DNA of 64,000 nucleotides, taken from the NCBI GenBank assembly GCA_015231755.1, contig JADGAZ010000010.1, positions 1 through 64,000 of the forward strand, given 5' to 3'. Positions within the stretch are counted from its first letter, which is position 1, and every line of letters begins with the position of its first letter. The stretch is from Magnetococcales bacterium. GTDB taxonomy: Bacteria > Pseudomonadota > Magnetococcia > Magnetococcales > Magnetaquicoccaceae. The notes below the pieces were generated by a model that saw nothing but the letters and a program-made list of their open reading frames with translations, ran no database searches and was not told where the DNA came from. Below, piece by piece: positions 53,503 through 62,108 of this stretch. Made by a program: the position numbers and the translations under genes.

Positions 53503-55119
53503 TCACAGACTGCCAAAATCCGGTCCACCTCCTCCCTCGGGGGGGGTCCAACGAATGTTATCCAATGGATCCTTGATGTCGCAGCACTTGCAGTGCAAAC
53601 AGTTGGCCCCGTGGATGCGGTAGGTCGCTGCGTTCACCACGGGTGGAATTTTGAGTTCATACACCCCGGCTGGACAAAAACGGGTCTCGGGATTGGCAAA
53701 ACGGGTCCGTCCCGCCTCCAAAGGAAGCCGTGAATCCCGCAAACGCAAATGCAACGGTTGATCGTCTCGTTGGGTCAAGGCACTCAAGGCCAAAGCCGCG
53801 GGACGGTCCAGAATCCAGGGGGCCGGTTGGGGAGGCGGGGGAAAAGCCACCCAAGCAGCGCCCACCGGTCGCAAGCGCTCCCGATCCGCCAGCTTCCAAC
53901 GCCAGGTCCAAGGCGAACGACCCCGACTCGCCCACTCCCACACCGCATGGACCAAACCCGGCACCAACCCCGCACGAAATCCGGGCCGCACATTGCGTAC
54001 CGCCTTCAAATCGGCAAACCAGGCCGACCCGTAGACCCGTTCCGGATAAGCCCGCAATCCATGGGTGGAGCAATCTCCACTCCCGAAAGCCTCCCCCACG
54101 GCATCCGCCGCCGCCAATCCGGATTGAATGGCATTGCCAATCCCCTTGAGTCGGGCGGCGTTCAAAAATCCCGCCCCGTCCCCCACCAGCATCCCACCAT
54201 CGAAAACCAATCGGGGCAGACTCTGCCATCCCCCTTCCACCAGGGTTTTGGCGCCAAAAGCCAACGGTCGCCCCGGTTCCAGCAACGCCCGGATACGCGG
54301 ATGATTCTTCCAATGCTGAAACGCGATGAAGGGATCCAATCCCCCATCCCGATAATCCAAACCCGCCACCCAACCCACGGCAAGCCGGTCCGAAGCCACA
54401 GCATACACAAATCCCCCCCCGTATTGATCCGGTTTCAGGGGCCATCCCAAGGTGTGGAAAATCCCGCCAGGCTGAACGGCAGAACCGGCGGGAAGCTCCC
54501 ACAACTCCTTGAAACCCAAACCATAGGTCTGAGGGGTACGGCCCTGGTCCAGATGAAGCCGTTCGATCGCCTCCCGGGTCAGATGTCCCCGACACCCCTC
54601 GGCCAACAGCGTCACCGGAGCGCGCAAGGCGATGCCGGGCTGAAATCCGGGTTTCGGCGTTCCGTCGGCTCCGCGTCCGTGATCCCCGGTGATCACGCCG
54701 GTCAGTCGATCCCGCTCCCACAGCAGACCGGCGGCGACAAATCCGGGATAGATCTCCACCCCGGCCGCCTCCACCCGTCCCGCCAGCCAGCGACACCACC
54801 CCCCCAAAGAGAGCAGATGGCAACCCTCATGATTCCAAAGCTGGGGCAGGGGCAAAGCATGCCGACGGGACAAAAACAACAAAGATTGGCGCGTCACCAC
54901 CGGACCCGAAGGGGCATCGTCACCGGCTGCCAGGGCATGCAGATCGGCTGGATCCACCAAAGCGCCGGAAAGCAAATGGCCACCAATCCGGGCCGCCTTT
55001 TCCAGCACGACGATTTTCAACGTCGGAAAACGATTGGCCAGTCGCCACGCCGCCGACAATCCCGCCGGACCGGCTCCCACGATGATGACATCAAATCGAA
55101 GATCTGACATGAGGTTCAT
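53503..55119 (-). CDS. Electron-transfer flavoprotein-ubiquinone oxidoreductase
   Basis: 538-aa membrane-associated FAD/4Fe-4S enzyme that passes electrons from ETF to the quinone pool. The FAD site (VIIVGAGPAGLSAAWRLA) is N-terminal, GFKELWELP and GMLVGDGAGFLNAARLKGIG are family hallmarks, and the C-terminal ferredoxin-like part has Cys in RFCPAGVYE and NCLHCKCCD. The four-Cys set for the cluster is present. No etfA or etfB is in the window. The ATG is 3 nt from a family A repeat and has no ribosome-binding site; a second ATG three codons in is equally possible. Confidence 0.93.
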   Translation of the reverse strand: MNLMSDLRFDVIIVGAGPAGLSAAWRLANRFPTLKIVVLEKAARIGGHLLSGALVDPADLHALAAGDDAPSGPVVTRQSLLFLSRRHALPLPQLWNHEGCHLLSLGGWCRWLAGRVEAAGVEIYPGFVAAGLLWERDRLTGVITGDHGRGADGTPKPGFQPGIALRAPVTLLAEGCRGHLTREAIERLHLDQGRTPQTYGLGFKELWELPAGSAVQPGGIFHTLGWPLKPDQYGGGFVYAVASDRLAVGWVAGLDYRDGGLDPFIAFQHWKNHPRIRALLEPGRPLAFGAKTLVEGGWQSLPRLVFDGGMLVGDGAGFLNAARLKGIGNAIQSGLAAADAVGEAFGSGDCSTHGLRAYPERVYGSAWFADLKAVRNVRPGFRAGLVPGLVHAVWEWASRGRSPWTWRWKLADRERLRPVGAAWVAFPPPPQPAPWILDRPAALALSALTQRDDQPLHLRLRDSRLPLEAGRTRFANPETRFCPAGVYELKIPPVVNAATYRIHGANCLHCKCCDIKDPLDNIRWTPPEGGGGPDFGSL

Positions 55120-55121
55120 GA

Positions 55122-55262
55122 ATTGAAAACAAAGAGAGGGTCTGGGAGATTCATCTCCCAGGGTTTTGACTTTGAAAAAAGAAAAAAATTATTGATTTCA
55201 AAAATAAAAGACAAAAAAGTCCTGGGGGAGGAATCCCCCAGACCCTCTCTTTTTTTTCAATG
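55122..55262. repeat. Family A repeat, inverted pair (141 bp)
   Basis: The left arm is ATTGAAAACAAAGAGAGGG plus the CTGGGAGAT/ATCTCCCAG core. The right arm is CTGGGGGA...TCCCCCAG, then ACCCTCTC, a T-run and CAAT. About 45 bp of A/T-rich DNA separates them. It fills the gap between ETF-QO and the PII-like gene, both on the minus strand. Confidence 0.85.
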
Positions 55263-55273
55263 GGTTCGACCCG

Positions 55274-55606
55274 TCACACCTCGTCGATGAAATTCGGGAT
55301 CTGACTCTCCATGCCGATGGCCTTGTCCACGCTCAGAACAAAAGCGATGCCGGCCCCAGGCTGATGAAACGCACCCACCTTTTTGATGGTCTTGAGAATC
55401 GGCTTGACCAGATGCTCTTCGACCAACAATAAAATGACATCACGCTGGATGTCCAGAGTCAGGCCGAAAATGGTCTTGGTGCCGTGAATGCCCACCCCCC
55501 GGGCCGGAATGATGGTGGCTCCGGTGGCTCCGGATTTACGGGCCGCCGCCACAATGCCATCGCTCATGTCCGAACGAATGGTGACAACAATCAGCTTGAA
55601 ATGCAT
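55274..55606 (-). CDS. PII-like small signalling protein
   Basis: 110 aa, close in length and pattern to PII (MHFKLIVVTIRSDMSDGIVAAARKSGATGATI). The T-loop stretch is short and lacks the Tyr usually uridylylated. The second half (DVILLLVEEHLVKPILKTIKKVGAF) keeps the ferredoxin-like beta-alpha-beta layout. It is therefore a PII-superfamily member, perhaps one sensing adenine nucleotides or another metabolite, and not classical GlnB/GlnK. No ammonium transporter gene is nearby. The SH3 gene ends 13 nt upstream. Confidence 0.75.
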   Translation of the reverse strand: MHFKLIVVTIRSDMSDGIVAAARKSGATGATIIPARGVGIHGTKTIFGLTLDIQRDVILLLVEEHLVKPILKTIKKVGAFHQPGAGIAFVLSVDKAIGMESQIPNFIDEV

Positions 55607-55619
55607 GCCAACCTCCCGA

Positions 55620-56249
55620 TCACTCCAGGCTGCCGTAAGAAGAACCCTTGCGACGACGACGTGAAAGCAGTCCGCTGATGAAGCCCAGCAGCAATACCCC
55701 GGCTCCGGCGAGGAAAAATAATGTATCAGATTGTTTTTCCAGGATATGATTTTCGTCGGAGGCCTGTTTCAACTCTTTTTCCAAACGGTTGGCCTTGGCC
55801 ACCAGCTCCTGATTTTCCTGCTCGATGCGCAAGGCGTTGCGGGAGACCTCCTGGATGCGCTTCAATTCGCTTTGGAGCTTTTCGTGGTTGACCAGTTTGG
55901 CGCGCAGTTCTTCGATTTCGCCCCGCAATTGATTGCGTTCGATCTCGGGGGGAATCTTGGCGGAAAGGGAACGACGGGCCACCCAGCCGTCATTGCCGTC
56001 CGAGCCTCGCACATGGTCCCAGCCGGAATTGTTGCCTTCCAGAAGTTCCAGCTTGTCACCGGCCTTGAGCGTCTTGACCACCGGTGCCCCCAAAGCCGGG
56101 GTGCGCCGCAGATTGATCTGGTCGTCGATGACATAACGATCCTCGGCGAACGCCGAAACCGCCAATGGAACCATCAGCAGAGCCAAAAAAGCACGTACTG
56201 ACCATGATCCCAACCTGCGCCGAGGGTTGGTGGGGAAAAATCCGTTCAT
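55620..56249 (-). CDS. SH3-domain, membrane-anchored envelope protein (YgiM-like)
   Basis: 209 aa with a signal peptide (FLALLMVPLAVSAFA), a bacterial SH3 domain (about 38-95: YVIDDQINLRRTPALGAPVV), a coiled coil of about 70 residues and a C-terminal membrane helix (LFFLAGAGVLLLGFISGLL) followed by RRRRK. This is the layout of the SH3/anchor family found across Proteobacteria, of unclear function. It is close to the PII-like gene on the same strand and divergent from argB. Confidence 0.9.
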   Translation of the reverse strand: MNGFFPTNPRRRLGSWSVRAFLALLMVPLAVSAFAEDRYVIDDQINLRRTPALGAPVVKTLKAGDKLELLEGNNSGWDHVRGSDGNDGWVARRSLSAKIPPEIERNQLRGEIEELRAKLVNHEKLQSELKRIQEVSRNALRIEQENQELVAKANRLEKELKQASDENHILEKQSDTLFFLAGAGVLLLGFISGLLSRRRRKGSSYGSLE

Positions 56250-56380
56250 CCGATCACCCGATCCGTTGAAAGAAATCCGATTCGATTTATGATGCCTGCT
56301 TGACGAACGGAGTCAACCGGGAAGCCGGAAGAACACCGTCTTTTTTTGAAAAAAGCCACATTGCGATTCAAGGAGCCGAC

Positions 56381-57271
56381 ATGTCTCTGGACACTCAAGT
56401 GAACAAGGCGCGGGTACTGGTCGAGGCCTTGCCCTACATGCGCCGATTCGATGGCCGTACCTTCGTCATCAAGTACGGCGGACACGCCATGGTGGACGAA
56501 GCCTTGAAAAAAAGCTTTGCCCAGGACGTGATTCTGTTGCGTCAGGTGGGGATCAATCCGGTGGTGGTGCATGGCGGCGGTCCCCAGATCAACCAGACCA
56601 TGGCCCAAATGGGCTTGAAACCGCAAATGATCGACGGTCAACGGGTGACCGATCAGGAGACGGTCAACGTGGTGGAAATGGTGCTGGCCGGCAAGATCAA
56701 CAAGGATATCGTCAATCTGATCAATCTCAACGGCGGTCGAGCGGCGGGTCTGTCGGGCAAGGATGGACACACCATCCTGGCGCGCAAACGTCCCCCCAAA
56801 CGCAAGGCCGCGGTGGAAGCCGAACAACCCGAAGAGATCATCGATCTGGGATGGGTGGGGGATGTGGAGGAGATCGACATCACCTTGCTGGAGATGTTCA
56901 AGAATTCGGACATCATTCCGGTGGTGGCCCCGGTGGGGGTGGGCCGGAAAGGAGAAACCTACAACATCAACGCAGACGCGGTGGCCGGGAAAATGGCGGC
57001 GGCCCTGGGCGCGGAAAAATTGATCCTTCTGACCGACGTGACCGGCGTGCGGGATCGGGAGGGTCATCTGGTGAGCCGTCTGGAAGCCGCTGACGCCACC
57101 CGCATGATCAAGGAAGGCGTGATCAGCGGCGGCATGATTCCCAAGGTGGAAACCTGTCTGGCGGCCCGTCGGGGCGGCGTGAAGGCAGCCCATATCATCG
57201 ACGGTCGGGTGGAACACGCCCTGCTGCTGGAGATTTTCACGGATCAGGGAATCGGCACCCTGGTGGCGTGA
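56381..57271 (+). CDS. argB: Acetylglutamate kinase
   Basis: 296-aa second enzyme of arginine synthesis, phosphorylating N-acetylglutamate. AAGGAG lies 6 nt before the ATG ([20 protein letters not shown]). Motifs are [38 protein letters not shown] and [10 protein letters not shown]. The N-terminal helix suggests the arginine-inhibited hexameric class. No other arg gene is nearby. Confidence 0.97.
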   Translation: MSLDTQVNKARVLVEALPYMRRFDGRTFVIKYGGHAMVDEALKKSFAQDVILLRQVGINPVVVHGGGPQINQTMAQMGLKPQMIDGQRVTDQETVNVVEMVLAGKINKDIVNLINLNGGRAAGLSGKDGHTILARKRPPKRKAAVEAEQPEEIIDLGWVGDVEEIDITLLEMFKNSDIIPVVAPVGVGRKGETYNINADAVAGKMAAALGAEKLILLTDVTGVRDREGHLVSRLEAADATRMIKEGVISGGMIPKVETCLAARRGGVKAAHIIDGRVEHALLLEIFTDQGIGTLVA

Positions 57272-57355
57272 CGGTCTGACAGCCCACAACGATGACTTGG
57301 CGCGCCGACGCGGCTGGTGTACTCTCATCGCTGGGGAATCGCTTGGTTTCATGGA

Positions 57356-57378
57356 AGGCCGCCCGGCCTGAGTTTTTT
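57356..57378 (+). terminator. Possible terminator after argB
   Basis: A short 5-bp stem AGGCC / GGCCT with loop GCCC is followed by GAG and a run of seven T. The stem is weak. Confidence 0.35.
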
Positions 57379-57436
57379 TCAGTTGAAAGGGTCAAAACGA
57401 TGATCGCGCGTTTCGCAGTGCAATTCCGGTGCCGCC

Positions 57437-58825
57437 ATGGCTGATCAGGCAGAACCGATCACCCCCCTTGGGAAAGACGACCTGATCGCCTGGATGGAAA
57501 AAGGGTGCAAACCCCGTCGGGATTGGCGTGTGGGCACGGAACACGAAAAGTTCGGTTTCTACAAAAAAGATCAGCGACCCATCCCGTATGCCGGTCCGAA
57601 CGGCGTGGAGGCGCTCCTGCTGGAGATGTCAAAACGCTTCGGCTGGCAGGTGGAACACGAAAATGGCCATCCCATCGCCTTGAAGCAACGACAGGCGGCC
57701 ATCACCCTGGAACCGGGAGGACAGGTGGAGTTGTCCGGCGCGCCCATGCGGGACATTCACGCCGCCTGGCTGGAAATCGACGAACATCTGCATCAATTGG
57801 GTCTGGTGTGCCGGGAGCTGGGAATCGCCTTTCTGGGCATCGGCGCCCAGCCCAAATGGCCTTTCGAGGCGATCCCGTGGATGCCCAAGGGGCGTTATCG
57901 GGTGATGCGGGAGTATCTGCCCACCCGGGGCAGTCTATGTCTCGACATGATGGCCCGTACCGCCACGGTTCAGGCCAATCTGGATTTCGGCGACGAGGCG
58001 GATATGGTGCTGAAATTCCGCGTCGCCCTGGCGTTGCAGCCTTTGGCCACCGCGTTGTTCGCCAATTCACCGTTCATCGACGGCAAGCCCACGGGATTTC
58101 TCTCCTATCGGGCCCACATCTGGCGGGATACGGATCCGGATCGTTGTGGCGGATTGCCGTTCGTGTTCGAGGAGGGATTCGGTTTCGAACGGTATGTGGA
58201 CTATGCCTTGTCCACACCTCTGTTGTTTCTGTATCGCAATAAAAGCTATCAACCGGCGGGAGGCGTACCCTTTCAGGCTTTTCTGGAGGGCAAACATCCG
58301 GCCCTGCCGGGTGTTTACGCCACGTTGGCCGACTGGGAGACCCATTTGAGTACGTTGTTTCCGGATGTGCGTTTGAAGCACTATCTGGAGACCCGAGGGG
58401 CGGACGCGGGCAATTCGGCGACCTTGTGCGCGTTGCCCGCCTTGTGGAAGGGGATTCTTTATCACGACGACGCATTGCACGCGTGTTGGGAGCTGGTGAA
58501 ACATTGGAGCGTCGAAGATCGGGCCAGGATTCACGCCGAGGTGCCGCGTTTGGCGTTGAAGACCCCGATTCCGGGTGATCGCACCTTGCGGGATCTGGCT
58601 TTGGAGGTCTTGCCCCATGCCAAGGCGGGATTGGCGGCCCACAACCGTTTGAACGCCAAGGGGTGCGACGAGACCATGTTCTTGAAGCCTCTTTTCGCCA
58701 CCGCCGACAGCGGCGTCACCCCGGCGGAACGGTTGCTGGAGGCTTATCATCATCGCTGGAACGAAAGCGTGGATCCGGTATTTGTCGAGCAGGAGTTCGA
58801 GGCGTTTTTGGCGGAGTGCGGGTGA
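57437..58825 (+). CDS. gshA: Glutamate-cysteine ligase, class II (plant/alphaproteobacterial type)
   Basis: 462-aa enzyme that makes gamma-glutamylcysteine, the first step to glutathione. The N-terminal WRVGTEHEKFGF, LEPGGQVELSGAP and GIGAQPKW are typical of this class, which differs from enterobacterial GshA. The catalytic pocket also includes RYRVMREYLP and MARTATVQANLDF. gshB is not in the window. The last ~500 bp is G/T-biased on the plus strand, approaching the repeat at 58864. Confidence 0.95.
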   Translation: MADQAEPITPLGKDDLIAWMEKGCKPRRDWRVGTEHEKFGFYKKDQRPIPYAGPNGVEALLLEMSKRFGWQVEHENGHPIALKQRQAAITLEPGGQVELSGAPMRDIHAAWLEIDEHLHQLGLVCRELGIAFLGIGAQPKWPFEAIPWMPKGRYRVMREYLPTRGSLCLDMMARTATVQANLDFGDEADMVLKFRVALALQPLATALFANSPFIDGKPTGFLSYRAHIWRDTDPDRCGGLPFVFEEGFGFERYVDYALSTPLLFLYRNKSYQPAGGVPFQAFLEGKHPALPGVYATLADWETHLSTLFPDVRLKHYLETRGADAGNSATLCALPALWKGILYHDDALHACWELVKHWSVEDRARIHAEVPRLALKTPIPGDRTLRDLALEVLPHAKAGLAAHNRLNAKGCDETMFLKPLFATADSGVTPAERLLEAYHHRWNESVDPVFVEQEFEAFLAECG

Positions 58826-58863
58826 CAGTCGGCCAACCAGACCAACCGACCAACCTCCCAACC

Positions 58864-59057
58864 TTGAAACCATTAAAAAAAAAGAGCGGGTCTGGGAGAT
58901 TCCTCTCCCAGGGTTTTATCCTTTGACTTTGCTTTTGCCTTCAAGCGCGCTTTACAAACAAGCTTTTTTCGCGCCGTTTGCGAAAAAAGCGCAGCGCGCA
59001 GCCTTGGCGAGTCTCGTGTTTCGCTTTTTGAAACACGAGACTCGCGCATTGCCAACA
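58864..59057 (+). repeat. Family A repeat, long left arm with hairpin
   Basis: TTGAAACCATT, an A-run, the CTGGGAGAT-TC-CTCTCCCAG core (one mismatch), the GCGCGCTTT block, GCTTTTTTCGC and GCGAAAAAAGCGC, then a 16-bp perfect hairpin (59007-59022 with 59030-59045, loop GCTTTTT). The order matches the left half of the element at 36139. The hairpin stem sequence differs from that copy but is still perfectly paired. Confidence 0.8.
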
Positions 59058-59120
59058 GACATGAAACCCACGCCTCGTCAACAAGCCTGATGGGGCATCA
59101 CGAATCACCACCCTGCTTCC

Positions 59121-59978
59121 TCACCCCCGCAACGACCCCACCCCCCGCTGTTCTTTCAGCCCTTTCCGGACCGCATCCACGGGCATGGTCTGACCGGTCC
59201 AGATCTCGAACGCCTTGGCGCCTTGGTGGATGAGCATGCCGAGACCATTTTCGATCTTCAATCCCCGGGCGCGGGCGGCGGAAAGCAAAGGGGTCACGGG
59301 TGGGGAATAAACGATGTCGTAGACCAAGGCGGAAGGGGGCAACAAGGTCAGATCCGGGACCGCTTCGGTGGCGTTGTCCATGCCCAGGCTGGTGGTATTG
59401 ATCACCAGTTGGCAGGCAGGCAGGGTGTGGGTCCAGGGGATGGGAGTGATCAAACGGTCGGGGAAAAACCGGGAAAATTCCTCGGCCAGGGCGACGGCCC
59501 GTTCGTGGGTGCGGTTCATCAACCCAACCGATCCGGCCCCCTCTTGCAACAAAGCCGCCAGCACGCCGCGCGCCGCTCCTCCGGCCCCGAGCACAAGGAT
59601 TTCGATGTCACGCAAAAAACCGCCCCAAACCTCCCGCAAATCGGTGATGAAGCCATAGCCGTCGGTGTTGTAGCCGATCAATCGGCCATCGGGCTGGATG
59701 ACGACGGTATTGACCGCGCCGATCATGCGGGCCATGGGATCGAGTGCGTCCATGAGGGGGACGAGGTTTTCCTTGTGGGGAATGGTGGCGTTGAAGCCGA
59801 CGACGCCCTGAGCGCGCAGATCCCGTACCGCCTCGGTGAGATTTTCCGCCCGCACGTGAAAAAAATCATAGCGACAATGGGTCATGCCCCGTTCGGCATA
59901 AGCCAGATTGTGCATGAAGGGGGAAAGGGAGTGGTGGATCGGGTCGCCGATCACGCCGAAACGTTGGAGGGTATTCAT
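59121..59978 (-). CDS. aroE: Shikimate dehydrogenase
   Basis: 285-aa NADP enzyme of aromatic amino acid synthesis. The ATG giving MNTLQRFGVIGDPIHHSLSP has GGAG 5 nt upstream; a longer frame would be read from the neighbouring repeat. Catalytic Lys is in NATIPHKENL, Asp in NTDGYGF, and the nucleotide loop is GAGGAARGVLAAL. It is flanked by family A arms that point away from each other, an arrangement like a small composite element. Confidence 0.95.
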   Translation of the reverse strand: MNTLQRFGVIGDPIHHSLSPFMHNLAYAERGMTHCRYDFFHVRAENLTEAVRDLRAQGVVGFNATIPHKENLVPLMDALDPMARMIGAVNTVVIQPDGRLIGYNTDGYGFITDLREVWGGFLRDIEILVLGAGGAARGVLAALLQEGAGSVGLMNRTHERAVALAEEFSRFFPDRLITPIPWTHTLPACQLVINTTSLGMDNATEAVPDLTLLPPSALVYDIVYSPPVTPLLSAARARGLKIENGLGMLIHQGAKAFEIWTGQTMPVDAVRKGLKEQRGVGSLRG

Positions 59979-60000
59979 GCAGGCTCCATGAAATTTTTGA

Positions 60001-60125
60001 AACCGGGCGCGCTGCGCTTTTTTCGCGAAAATGTGAAAAAATATTGTGAAAGCGCGCAAAGGCGAAAGTCAAAAGATTAAAACCCTGGGGGAGGAATCCC
60101 CCAGACCCTCTCTTTTTTTTTAATA
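60001..60125 (-). repeat. Family A repeat, long right arm
   Basis: The inverse of the 58864 arm: GCGCGCTGCGCTTTTTTCGCG, an AT-rich stretch, GCGCGC, GTCAAAAGATTAAAACC, the CTGGGGGA/TCCCCCAG core, ACCCTCTC and a T-run. Parts of it are in frame with aroE and would add 27 codons if translated. It ends 9 nt before the stop of the Nif3-like gene. Confidence 0.8.
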
Positions 60126-60134
60126 ATGGGATGG

Positions 60135-60893
60135 TCAGATCGGATTGGGGATGTCGATGAAACGAAACTCGATTCCGAACTGCTTGGCCAACAACGCGCC
60201 AATGGCCTGAACGCCGAACTTCTCGGTGCGATGATGACCGGCGGCGATTACATGAATTCGTTCCTCGCGGGCAAAATGATACAAAGGCTCCGCGGCTTCG
60301 CCACTCAAGAACAGATCCGCACCCGCCTCTTTGGCCTCCCGCACCAGCTCCGGGGCAGCCCCGGAACAGACCGCCACCACCCGTACCCGCTCCGGCCCGA
60401 ATGGCAAAATCAAGGGCTCCCCCCCAAACACCTGACGGACCCGCCCCACCAATTCGTCAAAGGTTCCACCCGAACCGTTCTCCCCCAAAAAGGAGAGATG
60501 CGTGCCGTGATACAACCCGAACGGTGCGATGGGTTTGAGATTTAAATATTTTAAAATCATGGCATTGTTGCCATACTCCGGATGACGGTCCAAGGGCAGG
60601 TGATACGCCATCAGACTTAACTCCCGGGAGAGCAAAAAAGACAGACGCGCCTTTAAATTGCCCTCCACCACACGTGAATCCTTGTTCCAGAACATTCCGT
60701 GATGTACCAAAATCAAATCAGCCGCCACCTGATCGGCGGCCCGGAACAGATCCATACAGGCCGATACCCCCCCAACCACCCGTTCAACGGAGTCTCGACC
60801 CCGTACCTGAACCCCGTTGGGCGCATAATCCGCAATCGCCGAAACCTGTAGAGTCTCAGCCAGGAACCGTTCCAATTCCGTCAAGTGAGTCAA
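60135..60893 (-). CDS. Nif3-like dinuclear metal-binding protein
   Basis: 252 aa, typical for the hexameric Nif3/YbgI family. Metal ligands are visible in LVHHGMFW (two His) near residue 63 and in AAGHHRTEKFGV (His and Glu) near the end, and SACMDLF is conserved. The family is widespread; proposed roles include GTP cyclohydrolase I-like activity, but none is settled. It is a single-gene unit, divergent from the unknown 383-aa gene. Confidence 0.9.
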   Translation of the reverse strand: MTHLTELERFLAETLQVSAIADYAPNGVQVRGRDSVERVVGGVSACMDLFRAADQVAADLILVHHGMFWNKDSRVVEGNLKARLSFLLSRELSLMAYHLPLDRHPEYGNNAMILKYLNLKPIAPFGLYHGTHLSFLGENGSGGTFDELVGRVRQVFGGEPLILPFGPERVRVVAVCSGAAPELVREAKEAGADLFLSGEAAEPLYHFAREERIHVIAAGHHRTEKFGVQAIGALLAKQFGIEFRFIDIPNPI

Positions 60894-60956
60894 AGAGTGG
60901 ACTCCTTAAAATTAATGGATTGATTTCGATCATCCGCGCCATCGGAACCGACAGCC

Positions 60957-62108
60957 ATGCCCAACCATAAAAACCTCTTCACCGTGTTGCACGCCGACCC
61001 CGAGGAACGGCAACGGGTGCTTGATGACCCCTACTGGAACTCACGGCAAAAACTTCTCGAACTGCTGATCCATTATACGCTGATCGAATCCTATCGGAAG
61101 TTCATCCAGAAACGGATGCCCTATCCGTTTGTCACACCGGCCATGGCCCGTCCCGGCGCGGCCACGGCCACCAAGGAACATACCCTGCACAACACCTGTC
61201 TGATCACCCTGGTGGATGCTCCCCTGCCCAGCAAATTGCGCAAACACTTTCGCTGTCGGGAAGGCAACCGGGTCACCCGCGACAACATCGCCGATGTGGC
61301 GCCGGATCTGATCTGTCTGGAAAATTATGACGATTCCCACAAAGATACAAGTCACGAATCCTTTCCGGCTCTGTTGCGCCTGCTTTTGCCCCTGGACTAC
61401 TCCCTGCTGATCCAGAATGCCACCAGTTCCGGACAGGGGGAGAAAAAAATGGAATTGAGCAATTTCCACATGCGCATCGAACGGCTCACCGATAACGCCT
61501 TGCGTCACCTGGGCATTCACCTGAACTACCTGGAACGCTCCCTGCTCGAAAAAGGGGACAGCTTCGTCGAAACTTTGGAAAAAAAATTGTTCGAGTACTA
61601 TAATTTCTACCACAATGCCGGTGGACGGCGGGCCGCCGCGGTCCATGCGGCCCAACTCCTGATGCGCGAAAGACTCGCAGGCACCATATTGGTCGGCTCC
61701 CAACAAGATCGCCGCCTCACCCTGTTGACCACCAATGGCAAAAATCAACAAACCAGAGTTGAACAATTTTTTCTGGTCAAGCTGGAAAACGGATTGCTTT
61801 CAGAACTGATCGCCTTTGGAAAACGGGAAAAAATCGATGTCAAAAACCATTTCATCATCAATCCGGGGAACCACCAGGAAGGGCTGGTGATCCTGCGGAT
61901 CGAATACGAACACACCGAATCCGGTCAACCCACCGGGGACGACAAACCCAAAAAAACAGAACAGATCCATGAAAACTGGTTACGCATCAAAGAAGAGACC
62001 ATCATGCCCATCGTCTCCGGCTGTACCGTGCGGATCGGCTATGCCTTTGCCGATCGGGGAGACGAAAACAATCCACAGGCAGGGTGTGGATCAATCGTGG
62101 ATGGCTGA
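60957..62108 (+). CDS. Uncharacterised protein (383 aa)
   Basis: I do not recognise a family. There is no signal peptide or membrane helix, and the protein looks like a soluble alpha/beta protein. Notable parts are an N-terminal helical region (ERQRVLDDPYWNSRQKLLELLI), a central CLENYDDSHKD stretch, a helical section (NALRHLGIHLNYLERSLLEKG) and a late KPKKTEQIHENWLRIKEE. Codon use and GC are like those of neighbouring housekeeping genes, so it does not look recently acquired. It is divergent from the Nif3-like gene. Confidence 0.75.
   Translation: MPNHKNLFTVLHADPEERQRVLDDPYWNSRQKLLELLIHYTLIESYRKFIQKRMPYPFVTPAMARPGAATATKEHTLHNTCLITLVDAPLPSKLRKHFRCREGNRVTRDNIADVAPDLICLENYDDSHKDTSHESFPALLRLLLPLDYSLLIQNATSSGQGEKKMELSNFHMRIERLTDNALRHLGIHLNYLERSLLEKGDSFVETLEKKLFEYYNFYHNAGGRRAAAVHAAQLLMRERLAGTILVGSQQDRRLTLLTTNGKNQQTRVEQFFLVKLENGLLSELIAFGKREKIDVKNHFIINPGNHQEGLVILRIEYEHTESGQPTGDDKPKKTEQIHENWLRIKEETIMPIVSGCTVRIGYAFADRGDENNPQAGCGSIVDG

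Noticed and set aside
55122-55262. Riboswitch or small RNA between ETF-QO and the PII-like gene
   Set aside because: The structure is fully explained by an inverted pair of family A arms seen elsewhere at unrelated genes.
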